From: Marinobacterium sp.
Lineage (GTDB): Bacteria > Pseudomonadota > Gammaproteobacteria > Pseudomonadales > Balneatricaceae
DNA: 45,515 nt
Assembly: GCA_025800125.1 (NCBI GenBank)
Contig: JAOXSF010000194.1
Span: 1-45,515 of the forward strand
Direction: 5' to 3'
The notes under the pieces were generated by a model. The model did not search any database. It was given only the letters and a program-made list of their open reading frames with translations, and was not told the origin of the DNA. Shown here piece after piece: positions 26,869 to 36,993 of the stretch (within the stretch, counting starts at the first letter, position 1; each line of letters opens with the position of its first letter). The translations under genes and the position numbers were made by a program.

Positions 26869-27409
26869 TTCTGCTCTCTTAAAAGCGTCAAAATATTCAA
26901 TATGTATGCGTGTTACTGTCCCATAAACCACGCACTTTCTGAAGCTTTTTTCTGGCGTCTACCACTAATATCAGGGGGCGAAAATCAAACAGGTTTACTG
27001 GATCAAACGTTCAGCGCTCAGTTTTAATCGCACAGATACAGACAGTTCCTGTGCACGACGGTCAAAGACAGCGGCAATACAGGCAGAAAAATAAACGTTT
27101 GAAAACAGAACCGGCGTACCTGAAGGTATAGAAAGACTGGCGAGCCCTGTCGGAAAACAGTGCCACTAAAACGGGCGCTAAAGAAAACAGGCCCGCAAAA
27201 ACGCGAGCCTGCATCAGCAACAACCGGATAATAGCAGTTTATTTAACTACGGTTTATTTAACGAGCCGTCCCAGCGCGCTGATTGCGAGCGTGGAATACA
27301 TAACCAACCAGCTTCACCAGCACCTGTGCGGCCATGAAGGGCAAGCGCGCGCACCGGCCTCCCGCAGATACCCCTACCGGGGCGCATTTACAACAATGCA
27401 GACAGACAC
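26869..27409. other. 541-base non-coding region between clpB and the response-regulator gene
   Basis: Contains the clpB terminator on the minus strand (about 27179-27213: CAGGC-C-CGC / GCG-A-GCCTG stem with one mismatch, then TTTTCTTT), about 200 bases after the clpB stop. GTTTATTTAAC occurs at 27237 and 27252 (15-base step). A 25-codon minus-strand frame (27258-27335, MAAQVLVKLV...) lies just before the terminator but lacks a ribosome site. The part nearest 26869 should hold the response-regulator promoter; no boxes are convincing. Confidence 0.45.
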
Positions 27410-29989
27410 CTAGCGGAACACAAAGCTACCTGCTTCCACATCAATTACCACTTCGTGACCCGGCGCAAATTTGTCCGCCAGGATCGCCTGTGCCAGTGGG
27501 TTCTCAACATACTGCTGGATCGCCCGCTTGAGTGGACGAGCACCATAGATCGGCTCAAAGCCGACATTCACCAGCTTGTCCAGTGCAGTCAGCGTCAGCG
27601 TCAGGCGCAAGTCACGCTCAGCCAGGCGAGCACGCAGACGCTGCAACTGAATACCCGCAATACCAGCTACCTGTTTTTTGCTCAGGCTATGGAACACCAC
27701 CACTTCGTCAATACGATTGATCACTTCCGGCCGGAAATGGCCTCCCACCGCTTCCATCACCGCCTTGTTCATCAACTCATAGTCATCATCATCACTGAAG
27801 TTCTGAATCAGGTCAGAACCCAGGTTAGAGGTCATCACCACAATGGTATTACGGAAATCTACCGTACGTCCCTGGCCATCCGTCAGGCGGCCATCTTCCA
27901 GCACCTGTAGTAAAATATTGAACACATCCGGATGCGCCTTTTCTACCTCATCCAGCAACAGTACAGAATAAGGTTTACGGCGGACGGCTTCAGTCAGATA
28001 ACCACCTTCCTCATAACCGACATAACCCGGCGGTGCACCAATCAGACGGGCAACAGAGTGCTTCTCCATAAACTCTGACATATCAATACGCACCATTGCC
28101 TCTTCAGTATCAAACAGGAAACTGGCCAGCGCTTTGCAAAGTTCGGTTTTACCGACACCGGTCGGGCCCAGAAACAGGAATGAGCCATTCGGACGATTCG
28201 GATCAGCCAGACCGGCACGGGAACGGCGTACCGCATTGGATACCGCTACCACCGCTTCCTCCTGACCAATCACCCGTTCATGCAACGCCTCTTCCATACG
28301 CAGCAGTTTTTCACGTTCGCCTTCCAGCATCTTGCTGACCGGAATACCCGTCCAGCGTGCAACCACTTCACCCACTTCCTCCTCGGTGACCTTATTACGC
28401 AGTAGCTGGTTGGTTGTTTCACCTTTCGCTTCCGCCTCCGCAACAGCGGCCAGCTCTTTCTCCAGTACCGGGATCACCCCGTACTGCAATTCAGACATAC
28501 GGCTAAGATCACTACTACGCTGGGCCTGCTCCATTTCGATACGGGCCTGATCCAGCTTCTCTTTTACCTGCTGGGAACCCTGCAATGCCAGCTTTTCAGC
28601 CTTCCAGATCTCCTCCAGATCGGCAAACTCACGCTCTACATCAACAATGGTTTTTTCCAGCTTGGCCAGTCGCTTTTTCGCTGCGGTGTCTTTCTCTTTC
28701 TTTAGCGCTTCGCGCTCCATCTTCAGCTGAATCAGGCGACGCTCAAGACGGTCCATATCTTCGGGTTTGGAGTCGATTTCCATACGGATACGTGAAGCCG
28801 CTTCATCAATCAGATCAATCGCCTTATCTGGCAACTGCCGATCAGTGATATACCGCTGGCTCAGTTTCGCCGCTGCGATAATGGCCGAATCGGTAATATC
28901 CACCCCGTGGTGAACTTCATAGCGTTCTTTCAGGCCTCGCAGAATGGCAACGGTAGATTGCTCATCCGGCTCATCCACCTGCACTTTCTGAAAACGCCGT
29001 TCCAGTGCCGCATCTTTTTCAACATATTGACGATACTCATCCAGCGTTGTGGCACCCACACAATGCAACTCACCACGGGCCAGCGCAGGTTTAAGCATAT
29101 TGCCCGCATCCATCGCGCCCTCACCCTTACCAGCACCAACCATCGTATGTAGTTCATCAATAAACAGGATAATCTGCCCTTCCTGTTTCGACAGTTCATT
29201 GAGTACCGCTTTCAGACGTTCTTCAAATTCACCACGAAATTTGGCACCGGCGATCAGCGCCCCCATATCCAGCGACAACACCTGCTTATGCTTCAAACCT
29301 TCCGGTACTTCACCGTTCACAATGCGCTGGGCCAGCCCCTCAACAATGGCAGTCTTACCCACGCCAGGCTCGCCAATCAGCACCGGGTTATTTTTGGTAC
29401 GGCGTTGTAACACCTGAATGGTACGGCGAATCTCATCATCACGGCCAATAACCGGGTCCAGCTTGCCCGCTTCAGCACGCTCGTTCAGGTTGATACAGTA
29501 GGCATCCAGCGCCTGGCGATTGGACTCGGCATTCTGATCATTCACAGACTCACCGCCACGTACCTGTGCAATCGCCACTTCCAGCCGATGTTTGTCCACA
29601 CCAGCCTGTTTGAGCAACTCACCCGCTTCACAGCGACCATCGAGCATCGCCAGAATCAACAACTCGCTGGCAATAAACTGATCGTTACGCTTCTGCGCCA
29701 GTTTGTCACACAGATTCAGCAGACGGCCCGACTCTTTCGACCAGAGGATATTGCCATCCGGGTTAGCAACAACGGGCAGGTACTCCAGATGGTTTCGCAG
29801 TAAATCCTGCAACAACGCTATATCGGCACCGGCCTGGACCAGTAATGGCTTGATGGTGCCGTTCTGCTGTTCCAGCAAGGCGGCCAGCATATGGCCAGGC
29901 TCAATATAATTATGATCACGGCCCACCGCGAGTGACTGCGCATCGGCCAGTGCTTCCTGAAGTTTTGCAGTAAACTTATCCGGTCTCAT
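27410..29989 (-). CDS. clpB: ATP-dependent disaggregase ClpB
   Basis: Hexameric AAA+ chaperone that pulls proteins out of aggregates together with DnaK. 859 residues, complete. An N-terminal Clp repeat domain (1-145), first AAA+ module with Walker [11 protein letters not shown] and Walker [11 protein letters not shown], the coiled M domain (about 405-525, [20 protein letters not shown]) that binds DnaK, and the second AAA+ module with [14 protein letters not shown] and [14 protein letters not shown]. Both substrate pore loops are present. Start is the ATG at 29989 with AGGAG 9 bases upstream; 40 codons open upstream are not family-like and cover the promoter. A sigma-32 promoter lies 86 bases before the start. 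Confidence 0.98.
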   Translation of the reverse strand: MRPDKFTAKLQEALADAQSLAVGRDHNYIEPGHMLAALLEQQNGTIKPLLVQAGADIALLQDLLRNHLEYLPVVANPDGNILWSKESGRLLNLCDKLAQKRNDQFIASELLILAMLDGRCEAGELLKQAGVDKHRLEVAIAQVRGGESVNDQNAESNRQALDAYCINLNERAEAGKLDPVIGRDDEIRRTIQVLQRRTKNNPVLIGEPGVGKTAIVEGLAQRIVNGEVPEGLKHKQVLSLDMGALIAGAKFRGEFEERLKAVLNELSKQEGQIILFIDELHTMVGAGKGEGAMDAGNMLKPALARGELHCVGATTLDEYRQYVEKDAALERRFQKVQVDEPDEQSTVAILRGLKERYEVHHGVDITDSAIIAAAKLSQRYITDRQLPDKAIDLIDEAASRIRMEIDSKPEDMDRLERRLIQLKMEREALKKEKDTAAKKRLAKLEKTIVDVEREFADLEEIWKAEKLALQGSQQVKEKLDQARIEMEQAQRSSDLSRMSELQYGVIPVLEKELAAVAEAEAKGETTNQLLRNKVTEEEVGEVVARWTGIPVSKMLEGEREKLLRMEEALHERVIGQEEAVVAVSNAVRRSRAGLADPNRPNGSFLFLGPTGVGKTELCKALASFLFDTEEAMVRIDMSEFMEKHSVARLIGAPPGYVGYEEGGYLTEAVRRKPYSVLLLDEVEKAHPDVFNILLQVLEDGRLTDGQGRTVDFRNTIVVMTSNLGSDLIQNFSDDDDYELMNKAVMEAVGGHFRPEVINRIDEVVVFHSLSKKQVAGIAGIQLQRLRARLAERDLRLTLTLTALDKLVNVGFEPIYGARPLKRAIQQYVENPLAQAILADKFAPGHEVVIDVEAGSFVFR

Positions 29990-30074
29990 TTCACGCTCTC
30001 CTGATAAACACGCTGCCTGTCGGCCAGCGTAACTGGCAGGCCTTGTCTGAAGCCCCTGCCCTCTTATTTCACAA

Positions 30075-30103
30075 ACATGGGGCCAGCCATATCCTGCTTC
30101 AAG
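30075..30103 (-). promoter_or_regulatory. clpB: Sigma-32 (heat-shock) promoter of clpB
   Basis: On the minus strand CTTGAAG (30103-30097) and CCCCATGT (30082-30075) are 14 bases apart, a near-perfect match to the RpoH consensus CTTGAAA-N13/15-CCCCATnT. The -10 lies 85 bases upstream of the clpB ATG. Confidence 0.85.
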
Positions 30104-30194
30104 AGCCACATATCAGACTCGTTATTACAAATTTAAATACACGCTCACCAACAACCCGGTAAAATGCCTGCCAATTATGCAGGGAGAAGCGCCT

Positions 30195-31433
30195 GTGACG
30201 CAGATAACCGATACAACACGACAGTTAACTGAACAGACCTTGGCAGAGCAGCTGAAAATTACTGATCGAGAAATTGAAGACCGCAAACAACTGCTCGGAT
30301 TTACCCGTGAAGACGCTGAAGTACTTGCCAGTCTGCGCGGCTATATCCGAACCCATCTCGATGAAATTGTAGACGCATTCTATAAACGCCAGAAAATGAA
30401 CAGTGAGTTTGCACTGCTGATTGGAGACAGCGAAACATTCCGCCGTCTGCATGCCTCCATGCACACCTATATTCGTGACCTGTTTGAAGGCTATTACGAC
30501 GCTGATTATGTCAACCGTCGTTTGCGGATTGGCAAAGTACACAAGCGCATCGGCGTTTCTCCCAAGCTGTATCTCGCCGCAATGGTGCAGCTGGAAAGCA
30601 TCCTGCAGGCAACGATTGAACAGGCCAAAGGGAACAATCGCACTAACTGTCAGCAGTGTCGCGCTGCCTCGCAGGCCCTGCATAAACTGTTAATGTTCGA
30701 TGTACAGTTTGTCTTTGATACCTATATTCACAGCTTGATTTCAGAAGTGGAAACAACCCGTTCCAAGGTGGAGGAATACGCCTCCAGCCTGGAAGACACC
30801 GTCGCCAGCCGTACCCGGGAACTTGAACGACTGTCACGTCAGGACCCCCTCACCGGACTGGAAAACCAGCGCTCTTTCTATGATCACCTGCGCCGCGAGC
30901 TAGCCCGCGCAGAGCGCCAGCAGCAACCGCTAACATTGTTGTATCTTGATCTGAATCGCTTCAAACAGCTCAATGACAGCTATGGCCACAAACGTGGGGA
31001 TGAAGTACTGCAACTAACTGGACAAAGCATGCAGTCAGCCGCTCGTGTCAGTGATATATGCTGCCGGTATGGCGGAGATGAGTTCTGTGTACTGCTGCCC
31101 GAAACCAGCCATGGTGATGCGATCAACTATGCGCAACGCATGATCGAGCATTTTAGTCAGGGGGATTGTGGCGAAGTCACTTTCAGTATTGGCCTGGCCC
31201 AGACAGGCCCGGACAGTTTCGTCCATGGTGACACCCTGGTACGCCAGGCAGACAAGTCCATGTATCGCGCCAAGGCACAGGCTCATCTTGATGGTAACCA
31301 CCATATAGACCGCAATGGCAATACGCTGGTCAGTATTCCAGGAAAACGTATTGAAACGACAGGAGAAAAAAAGCCTCCTGCAACGCCAGAAACATCTGAC
31401 CCATCAATACAGATAATCAGTATTCACGACTGA
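30195..31433 (+). CDS. Globin-coupled diguanylate cyclase (O2 sensor)
   Basis: 412 residues. A protoglobin sensor (about 20-175) with the proximal heme His116 in RIGKVHKRIGVS, a linker coiled coil (about 185-215), and a GGDEF domain (218-370) with the intact active site RYGGDEF (GGDEF at 293-297) and an allosteric I-site RVSD at 284-287, five residues before it. It should make c-di-GMP from two GTP under control of O2 binding, as in the GcHK/PccGCS/DosC type. The last 40 residues are polar and likely disordered. Start: GTG at 30195 with GGGAG 8 bases upstream; the ATG at 30177 has no ribosome site. Divergent from clpB, 92 bases from the clpB promoter. Confidence 0.93.
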   Translation: MTQITDTTRQLTEQTLAEQLKITDREIEDRKQLLGFTREDAEVLASLRGYIRTHLDEIVDAFYKRQKMNSEFALLIGDSETFRRLHASMHTYIRDLFEGYYDADYVNRRLRIGKVHKRIGVSPKLYLAAMVQLESILQATIEQAKGNNRTNCQQCRAASQALHKLLMFDVQFVFDTYIHSLISEVETTRSKVEEYASSLEDTVASRTRELERLSRQDPLTGLENQRSFYDHLRRELARAERQQQPLTLLYLDLNRFKQLNDSYGHKRGDEVLQLTGQSMQSAARVSDICCRYGGDEFCVLLPETSHGDAINYAQRMIEHFSQGDCGEVTFSIGLAQTGPDSFVHGDTLVRQADKSMYRAKAQAHLDGNHHIDRNGNTLVSIPGKRIETTGEKKPPATPETSDPSIQIISIHD

Positions 31434-31468
31434 ATTTATTCCTATCACGAGCGTTCAGAGTAACCCGA

Positions 31469-32221
31469 TCATTCACAGCGAGCAGAACCGGCATCAATCC
31501 AGATCAACGTAGCCATACGACCGGTACGTGTTTCACGACGATAGGAAAAAAAGCGGGCCTGGTCGTGGACGGTGCAAAAACCACCACCGTGCACGGCGGT
31601 TACCCCAGCATTGTGCAAGCGTAAACGGGCCAGCATGTAGATGTCAGCCAGCCACTTAGCAGAACGTCCAGCAACGGGCCTGAAAGCTGCGCCCGCCTCA
31701 GGCTGCCGTTCACAGAACTGCTGACGTACTTCTGCACCCACTTCAAAGGCATCCAGCCCGATTGCCGGGCCCAGCCAGACAATCACCTGTGACGGGTCAT
31801 CAAATATCTGCAGGGTCTGTTCCAGCACGCCATTACAAAGCCCACGCCAGCCAGCATGGGCGACTGCCACCCGACTTCCCTGGCGGTCAGTAAAGCAGAC
31901 TGGCAAGCAATCAGCAGTCATCACAATACAAGGCTGTCCCGGCTCGCTACTCCAGCAGGCATCAGCAACACGCACTTCACCATCAGGCTGCGCTTCCACC
32001 ACATCAACACCGTGGACCTGCTGTAACCACTGAGCAGGCGTATCCAGCTGTAAATACCGCAGTAAGCTCTGACGATTTTGCGCCACCGCCTGCGGACAAT
32101 CCTCAACATGATCGCCCAGATTCAGCGTATCAAAGGGTGCCACACTGACACCACCCTGACGGGTAGTAGTCAGTGCGCGAACATGGGCTGGCGCGGGCCA
32201 GTCAGCTTCAATCAGTTTCAC
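31469..32221 (-). CDS. pgeF: Peptidoglycan editing factor PgeF (YfiH family)
   Basis: A 250-residue copper/zinc-type hydrolase of the former laccase-domain family. The family removes misincorporated residues in cell-wall precursors (PgeF) and has purine nucleoside activity in some members. Metal residues are visible in TADCLPVCF (Cys), VAVAHAGWRG (His) and the upstream QVHGVDVV (His). The end of the gene converges on the diguanylate cyclase gene, 35 bases apart. In many gammaproteobacteria it follows rluD as here; the 158-base gap between them has a repeat array. No strong ribosome site. Confidence 0.93.
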   Translation of the reverse strand: MKLIEADWPAPAHVRALTTTRQGGVSVAPFDTLNLGDHVEDCPQAVAQNRQSLLRYLQLDTPAQWLQQVHGVDVVEAQPDGEVRVADACWSSEPGQPCIVMTADCLPVCFTDRQGSRVAVAHAGWRGLCNGVLEQTLQIFDDPSQVIVWLGPAIGLDAFEVGAEVRQQFCERQPEAGAAFRPVAGRSAKWLADIYMLARLRLHNAGVTAVHGGGFCTVHDQARFFSYRRETRTGRMATLIWIDAGSARCE

Positions 32222-32291
32222 CGCTTCAGTCCTCAGTGAACGCCAGAGTCTATCCAGGATATATAGACGTTCAGTAATTACAGATCATTCG

Positions 32292-32350
32292 CTTACCAAC
32301 CCTGAGCTTACAAGCCCTGGAACTTACCAACCCTGGAACTTACAAACCCT
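32292..32350. repeat. Four-copy array with 15-16 bp period upstream of pgeF
   Basis: CTTACAAACCCTGGAA-like units begin at 32292, 32307, 32323 and 32339 (steps 15, 16, 16); copies 2 and 3 differ at only two positions. The clearest array in the window. It lies in the rluD-pgeF gap. Confidence 0.85.
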
Positions 32351-32379
32351 ACCTCTGGAACAAGGAGCATCTGGGGGCT

Positions 32380-33351
32380 TTATAAATCATAATCCTCGAC
32401 GCTGGTCAGATCGTCTTCCAGCGCACCGAGTAGCTGCAGGAAATCTTCAGGCAGCTCAGCCTCCCAGCTCATCAGTTCACCCGTCGCCGGGTGGAACAGT
32501 TCCAGTTTACGAGCATGCAGCGCCTGACGACGGAACCCTTTTAACACCTGTTGCAACTCATCGGAAGCTCCCTTTGGCAGGCGGAAACGGCCACCATAAA
32601 GCTGATCACCAACCAGCGGATAACCGATATATGACATATGTACGCGAATCTGGTGGGTACGACCGGTTTCCAGCTTCAGGCGCAGGTAACTGTGAGCGCG
32701 GAACTTCTTCAGCAGCCGGTAGTGTGTAACCGCCTCCTTACCCATTGGAGAAACCGCCATTTTCTGACGGTTGCGGGTACTACGCGCCATCGGCTCATCT
32801 ACCATACCGCCACCGGTCATTACCTTATGCGTAATCGCTTCATATTCACGACCCATGCTGCGTTCCTGCAACTGTGCAACCAGATCAGTCTGCGCCTGGA
32901 TCGTCTTGGCCACCACCATCAGACCCGTGGTATCCATATCCAGGCGGTGTACGATACCGGCACGGGGCACCTGGGCAATATCCGGGCAATGGTGCAGCAA
33001 CGCATTAAGCAATGTCCCCGTGCGATGACCCACCGCAGGATGCACCACCAGCCCGGCAGGCTTATTCACCACCAGAATATCATCGTCTTCATAGACAATA
33101 TCCAGCGGAATATCTTCGGCTTCATGCTGGTCGATCACTTCCAGTTCAGCTTCAACCTGAACAATCTCCCCTCCCAGCATCTTGTCACGACTACGGCGTA
33201 CCTCACCATCAACGGTCAGAGAGCCGTCCTTGATCCAGCCCTGCAGGCGGGAGCGGGAGTAGTCAGGGAAAAGTTGTGCTACGACCTGATCGAGTCGTTT
33301 ACCAATCAGATCGTCAGCGACCTGCGCTTGCAGTTGAACCTGTTCAGACAT
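32380..33351 (-). CDS. rluD: 23S rRNA pseudouridine synthase RluD
   Basis: Makes pseudouridines 1911, 1915 and 1917 of helix 69 of 23S rRNA. 323 residues: an S4 RNA-binding domain (about 15-70) followed by the RsuA/RluA catalytic domain, with the catalytic Asp in GIVHRLDMDTTGLMVVAK and the motif LKLETGRTHQIRVHMSYIGY seen in full. Length and motifs are those of RluD rather than RluC. Divergent from bamD, as in E. coli and many relatives, 126 bases apart. Confidence 0.96.
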   Translation of the reverse strand: MSEQVQLQAQVADDLIGKRLDQVVAQLFPDYSRSRLQGWIKDGSLTVDGEVRRSRDKMLGGEIVQVEAELEVIDQHEAEDIPLDIVYEDDDILVVNKPAGLVVHPAVGHRTGTLLNALLHHCPDIAQVPRAGIVHRLDMDTTGLMVVAKTIQAQTDLVAQLQERSMGREYEAITHKVMTGGGMVDEPMARSTRNRQKMAVSPMGKEAVTHYRLLKKFRAHSYLRLKLETGRTHQIRVHMSYIGYPLVGDQLYGGRFRLPKGASDELQQVLKGFRRQALHARKLELFHPATGELMSWEAELPEDFLQLLGALEDDLTSVEDYDL

Positions 33352-33477
33352 CAGAGAGCTTTCTATCGTGCAGAGAAGTTGGGTTGAATATGGGGAATAT
33401 GCTTAAATACGGCCCATATTTTTCAATGTCCGATCAGTATAACCGTTCGGGCCAGGGACTACATCGGGATTAACAGA

Positions 33478-34521
33478 ATGCGTTTAAGTAAAGCGGTCGG
33501 TATCGCAACTATCAGCCTGGCAATGGCAGGCTGTTCACTGTTTGGCGGCAAAGAAACGGAAGAGCCAGACCTGCCAGAACAGCAACTCTACCAGGAAGCA
33601 CTCAGCGCGCTGGAAGCTCAGGCCTACGCCCGCGCTGTTGAAAAACTGCAACGTCTGGAAGCGCGCTACCCGTTCGGTCGCTACTCAGAGCAGGCCCAGC
33701 TGGAACTGATCTATGCCTACTACCAGAATTACGAGCCAGAAGCTGCCCGTTCTGCTGCCAATCGCTTTATCCGTCTGCACCCGAACCATGAAAATATTGA
33801 TTATGCCTACTATCTGAAAGGCCTGACAGCGTTCGAGCAGGAAACTACTTTCATTACCCGCTACCTGCCTCTGGATGAAAACACCCGTGACCCGGGTGCC
33901 GCACTGGCTTCATTTGAAAGCTTTGCCACCTTGCTGGAACGCTACCCGGACAGCCCTTATGCTCCAGATGCCCGCAAGCGTATGGTACACCTGAAGAACC
34001 GTCTGGCGGCCTATGAGGTAGAAGTGGCCCGTTATTACCTCAAGCGCGGGGCCTGGGTTGCTGCCGCCAACCGTGGCCGTTACGTTGTTGAAAACCTGCA
34101 ACAAACACCTGCCACACCAGACGCACTGGCGGCAATGGTAGAGGCCTACACTAATCTGGATATGCCAAAACTGGCAGCGTCTGCCCGTGACGTACTGGCC
34201 TCAAACTACCCTGACTATCAGTATCATCCGGTGGGTATCGAGAGTAAAACCCTGCTGGATGCCGCCACGTTTGGCCTGCTTGGCAAAAGCGAACGTCCGG
34301 CTCCACCACCACCCGGTACCAGCAGTAACAGCGGTGCCAGTCAGGCAGAACGCTCTACACTCAACCGTCTGACATTTGGCCTGCTGGATAATGATGACGA
34401 AGCACCCACGCAGAGCGAACAAACAGTACAACCCGTCGCTATAAAAGCACAACCGGCGGAAGAATCAGCCACAGCTGAACGTTCAGTATTGAACAAACTG
34501 ACCTTCGGACTGTTTGACTGA
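33478..34521 (+). CDS. bamD: Outer-membrane assembly lipoprotein BamD with extended C-terminus
   Basis: Essential lipoprotein of the BAM complex. 347 residues against about 245 in E. coli. Signal peptide with lipobox AMAGC (Cys at about 19), then five TPR-like repeats (about 30-245) with typical signatures such as [20 protein letters not shown]. The extra ~100 residues carry three copies of a short motif ending in TFGLL or [19 protein letters not shown] (from 259), [15 protein letters not shown] (from about 290) and [15 protein letters not shown] (C-terminal). They are separated by Pro/Ser/Gln-rich linkers. GGGA lies upstream of the ATG. A strong terminator follows. Confidence 0.96.
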   Translation: MRLSKAVGIATISLAMAGCSLFGGKETEEPDLPEQQLYQEALSALEAQAYARAVEKLQRLEARYPFGRYSEQAQLELIYAYYQNYEPEAARSAANRFIRLHPNHENIDYAYYLKGLTAFEQETTFITRYLPLDENTRDPGAALASFESFATLLERYPDSPYAPDARKRMVHLKNRLAAYEVEVARYYLKRGAWVAAANRGRYVVENLQQTPATPDALAAMVEAYTNLDMPKLAASARDVLASNYPDYQYHPVGIESKTLLDAATFGLLGKSERPAPPPPGTSSNSGASQAERSTLNRLTFGLLDNDDEAPTQSEQTVQPVAIKAQPAEESATAERSVLNKLTFGLFD

Positions 34522-34595
34522 ACAATACCCGGATTTCAGCACTGACAGGCCGCGCTGAAATAGCGGCAAAGAAAGCGAGAATCAGTGCACAGTTA

Positions 34596-34628
34596 TAAAA
34601 AAACCGCTCGTTAATGAGCGGTTTTTTT
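34596..34628. terminator. Bidirectional terminator between bamD and pomB
   Basis: A 13-14 bp stem (TAAAAAAACCGCTC / GAGCGGTTTTTTTA) with a 5-base loop, A- and T-flanked, between convergent genes. Confidence 0.9.
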
Positions 34629-34639
34629 ATACTTTGGCT

Positions 34640-34669
34640 TTATTACCTTAACCATTATTACCTTAACCG
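34640..34669. repeat. Two-copy 15 bp tandem repeat after pomB
   Basis: TTATTACCTTAACCA at 34640-34654 and TTATTACCTTAACCG at 34655-34669 differ at one base. It lies between the pomB stop and the terminator, another of the 15 bp arrays. Confidence 0.8.
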
Positions 34670-34678
34670 TTGTCACGG

Positions 34679-35626
34679 TCAGAAAATTTCATCCGGTTTA
34701 AGATTCAGAATATCACCAGAAGCACCACCACTGTTCAGATTCAACCGGTTGATGGCCGGAATATCTTCACCCTTCTGGATGATAATTTCGACACGCCGGT
34801 TACGCGCCCGGTTATTACGGGTGTTATTTGGCACCAGCGGTTTGACACTGGCCAGACCACTAACCGTAAAGCGCTTCTGATCCATACGTGTATCACTGAA
34901 CAGCTCATGGGCAACAGCCAGCGCACGGGCAGCAGAAAGATCCCAGTTGGATTCAAAGTTACGACCCGAGTACGGAATATTATCGGTGTGGCCTTCAATG
35001 CTGACCTTACCGCGCACCCGCAACAGCATGTCTCGAATTTTAGCAATCACCGGAATATATTCGAACTTCAGCTCAGCAGAGCCGGAACCAAACGACCCTT
35101 TCTCCTTGACGCGAATAATAATCTTGCGCTCATCCGTTTCAACTTCGACACTGCCCTGGCCGATTTCCTGGCTCAGTGCAGCCACAAATTCCACGGCCTC
35201 ACGTTCGGCTTCCTGTTTCTGCTGCTCCAGCTGTTCCTGAATTTTCTCCTCAAATTCGCCAGCATTATTGTCCTTGGTATCGGCTTCGCCAACCTTGGAA
35301 CGAATATCCAGCGTATTGAGGTTATTATTCACAGTCATCTGGCGTACTTCGTTCAGCGGCGTCGGTTCAGGACGACCCGGGCTGAACTCCTGGGCGATAA
35401 TGGACGTACCCTTCGGAATATCCTCTACCTTGATCTGGTTCTGTACACCAAAGGCTTCACGCATGGAACCTGCCAGCTGTTTGAACTTCAGTACGTCCAT
35501 CTCCGAGAAGGAGAGCAGCAGTACGAAGAAACACATCAGCAGGGCCATAAGGTCTGCAAAGGTTGCCAGCCATCCGGGGGCTCCGGGCTCACACTCCGGA
35601 CAATTATTTTCTTCTTCGTCGCTCAT
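34679..35626 (-). CDS. pomB: Sodium-type flagellar stator subunit PomB
   Basis: Peptidoglycan-bound half of the flagellar stator. 315 residues: a short acidic N-terminus, one helix with the ion-binding Asp in WLATFADLMALLMCFFVLLL, a plug/linker (about 45-170), and an OmpA-like domain (about 190-300) with the peptidoglycan motif GHTDNIPYS and NRRVEI. The juxtamembrane run SEMDVLKFKQLAGSMREAFG matches Vibrio PomB almost exactly, which argues for Na+ coupling. ATG at 35626 with AGGGG; a GTG one codon upstream is possible. 19 bases after pomA. Confidence 0.95.
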   Translation of the reverse strand: MSDEEENNCPECEPGAPGWLATFADLMALLMCFFVLLLSFSEMDVLKFKQLAGSMREAFGVQNQIKVEDIPKGTSIIAQEFSPGRPEPTPLNEVRQMTVNNNLNTLDIRSKVGEADTKDNNAGEFEEKIQEQLEQQKQEAEREAVEFVAALSQEIGQGSVEVETDERKIIIRVKEKGSFGSGSAELKFEYIPVIAKIRDMLLRVRGKVSIEGHTDNIPYSGRNFESNWDLSAARALAVAHELFSDTRMDQKRFTVSGLASVKPLVPNNTRNNRARNRRVEIIIQKGEDIPAINRLNLNSGGASGDILNLKPDEIF

Positions 35627-35645
35627 CACTCACCCCTGTCAGCGT

Positions 35646-36401
35646 TTACTCTTCAGAGCCACGCTTTTTCTCTGGCAGGTAGTTTTTCAGCATCTGCTCG
35701 ATCACACGCGGGTTCTGGCCCGCCTGAATAGCCAGCAGACCATCAATGATCAGAGCCTGGTTCAGCTCTTCCTCATCTTTACGGTTGGACAGCTTGTCAG
35801 CAAGAGGCAACGCAATGATGGTTGCAATCAGAGCACCGTACAGGGTTGTCAGCAGTGCGACCGCCATCGCCGGACCGATCGATTTAGGATCACTCATGTT
35901 GGACAGCATCTGTACCAGACCAACCAGTGTCCCGATCATCCCCATCGCTGGTGCTACATCACCCAGCGCCTTGAAAATCTTAATACTGGCGTTATGACGG
36001 TCTGACGTCTGCTGCATCTCTTTACGCAGCAGGGTACGCACCACATCCGGGTCATGGCCATCCACCAGCAGCTGAATACCACGCTGCATGAAATCAGAGC
36101 TGACCTGCTTATCTTCCAGCGACAGCAGACCACCTTTACGTGCTGCATCAGCCATTTCAACGGTTTCAGCAATGATGTCTTCAGGCGCAATGGACTTGAA
36201 CATGAACGCCTTGCCTGCCACCTTGCCAATTGCAAGATACTGAGGCAGCGTAAACTTGGTCAGAGCCGCAAACAGCGAACCACCCACTACGATCAACAGT
36301 GACGGCGGGTTTACGAAGATCATGACATCTCCACCCATCACCATCGCGGCAACTACAAGGCCAAAGGCCCCGAGAATACCTACCAGCGTCGCTATATCCA
36401 C
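35646..36401 (-). CDS. pomA: Sodium-type flagellar stator subunit PomA
   Basis: Ion-channel and rotor-contacting half of the stator. 251 residues with four helices (about 5-25, 30-50, 150-172 and 180-205) and a cytoplasmic loop containing GGLLSLEDKQ and DGHDPDVVRTLLRK. VAPAMGMIGTLVGLVQMLSN and the following SIGPAMAVALLTTLYGA are PomA-like, with the Pro and Thr residues lining the ion path; similarity to Vibrio PomA is higher than to E. coli MotA. Start is GTG at 36401 with AAGGAG 6 bases upstream. Divergent from xseB; the gene order pomB-pomA/xseB-ispA-dxs equals that in Vibrio. Confidence 0.95.
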   Translation of the reverse strand: MDIATLVGILGAFGLVVAAMVMGGDVMIFVNPPSLLIVVGGSLFAALTKFTLPQYLAIGKVAGKAFMFKSIAPEDIIAETVEMADAARKGGLLSLEDKQVSSDFMQRGIQLLVDGHDPDVVRTLLRKEMQQTSDRHNASIKIFKALGDVAPAMGMIGTLVGLVQMLSNMSDPKSIGPAMAVALLTTLYGALIATIIALPLADKLSNRKDEEELNQALIIDGLLAIQAGQNPRVIEQMLKNYLPEKKRGSEE

Positions 36402-36595
36402 GCATATCTCCTTTCAGTTCAGTCGCCTGATGCAGTCGTTCCGAATATAAAACAGCGCACCATGATATAAAAATATTGGCGGCTAATCATCCACCAATCT
36501 GTCATAAAACAACCGTTTTGCTCACCCAAATTGACCCAGGGCAGCCGCTCCGGTAACGTCTGCGCCTTTCTATATTTAATAACCGGGCAGGTAGC

Positions 36596-36856
36596 ATGTC
36601 TGACAATAAACAGCCTGTGGACTTTGAACAATCCCTCAGTCGACTGGAAACACTGGTTGAACAGCTGGAACAGGGTGATCTGCCACTGGAGAGTGCCCTG
36701 CATTCTTTTGAAGAGGGTGTACGCCTGACCCGTGAATGCCAGCACATACTTGATCAGGCCGAACAGAAAGTACAGCTGCTGGTCGAGAACGGTGACCAGC
36801 TCAGTACAGTGCCTTTTACTGACGAACAACAGCTTACTGACAAACAGCCATCATAA
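36596..36856 (+). CDS. xseB: Exodeoxyribonuclease VII small subunit
   Basis: Small subunit of the single-strand DNA exonuclease VII. 86 residues: the family core FEQSLSRLETLVEQLEQGDL with the following LESALHSFEEGVRLTRECQ forms the helical hairpin that binds XseA. The C-terminal 25 residues are variable. AGGT lies before the ATG. It heads the xseB-ispA-dxs set; a 137-base gap with a repeat array separates it from ispA. Confidence 0.95.
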   Translation: MSDNKQPVDFEQSLSRLETLVEQLEQGDLPLESALHSFEEGVRLTRECQHILDQAEQKVQLLVENGDQLSTVPFTDEQQLTDKQPS

Positions 36857-36902
36857 CATTCTGACTGAACAGCCTGGCGCAGTAACAAGCCCGTGATCAG
36901 TA

Positions 36903-36982
36903 GTCAAATAAAAACAGCTAATACAAAAAACAGTCAAGTAATAAACCGTTAAGTAATAAACAGCCAAGTAATAAACAGCAAA
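36903..36982. repeat. Six-unit degenerate array with 14-16 bp period upstream of ispA
   Basis: Units begin at 36903, 36917, 36933, 36948, 36963 and 36978. The core AAGTAATAAAC(A/C)G recurs exactly at 36936, 36951 and 36966 (15 bp apart); the first two units are degenerate. The array ends at the ribosome site of ispA (GTG at 36994), so copy number could affect its translation or spacing. Confidence 0.8.
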
Positions 36983-36993
36983 GAGAGCAGCCC

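Noticed and set aside
27258-27335. 25-codon minus-strand frame before the clpB terminator
   Set aside because: No ribosome site and no family; kept only as a note in the intergenic entry.
32292-32350. Possible CRISPR-like array
   Set aside because: Units are contiguous, with no unique spacers and no cas genes nearby; it is a simple tandem repeat.
34670-35731. 353-codon open frame antisense to pomB and pomA
   Set aside because: Covers two certain genes and has no recognisable domain.
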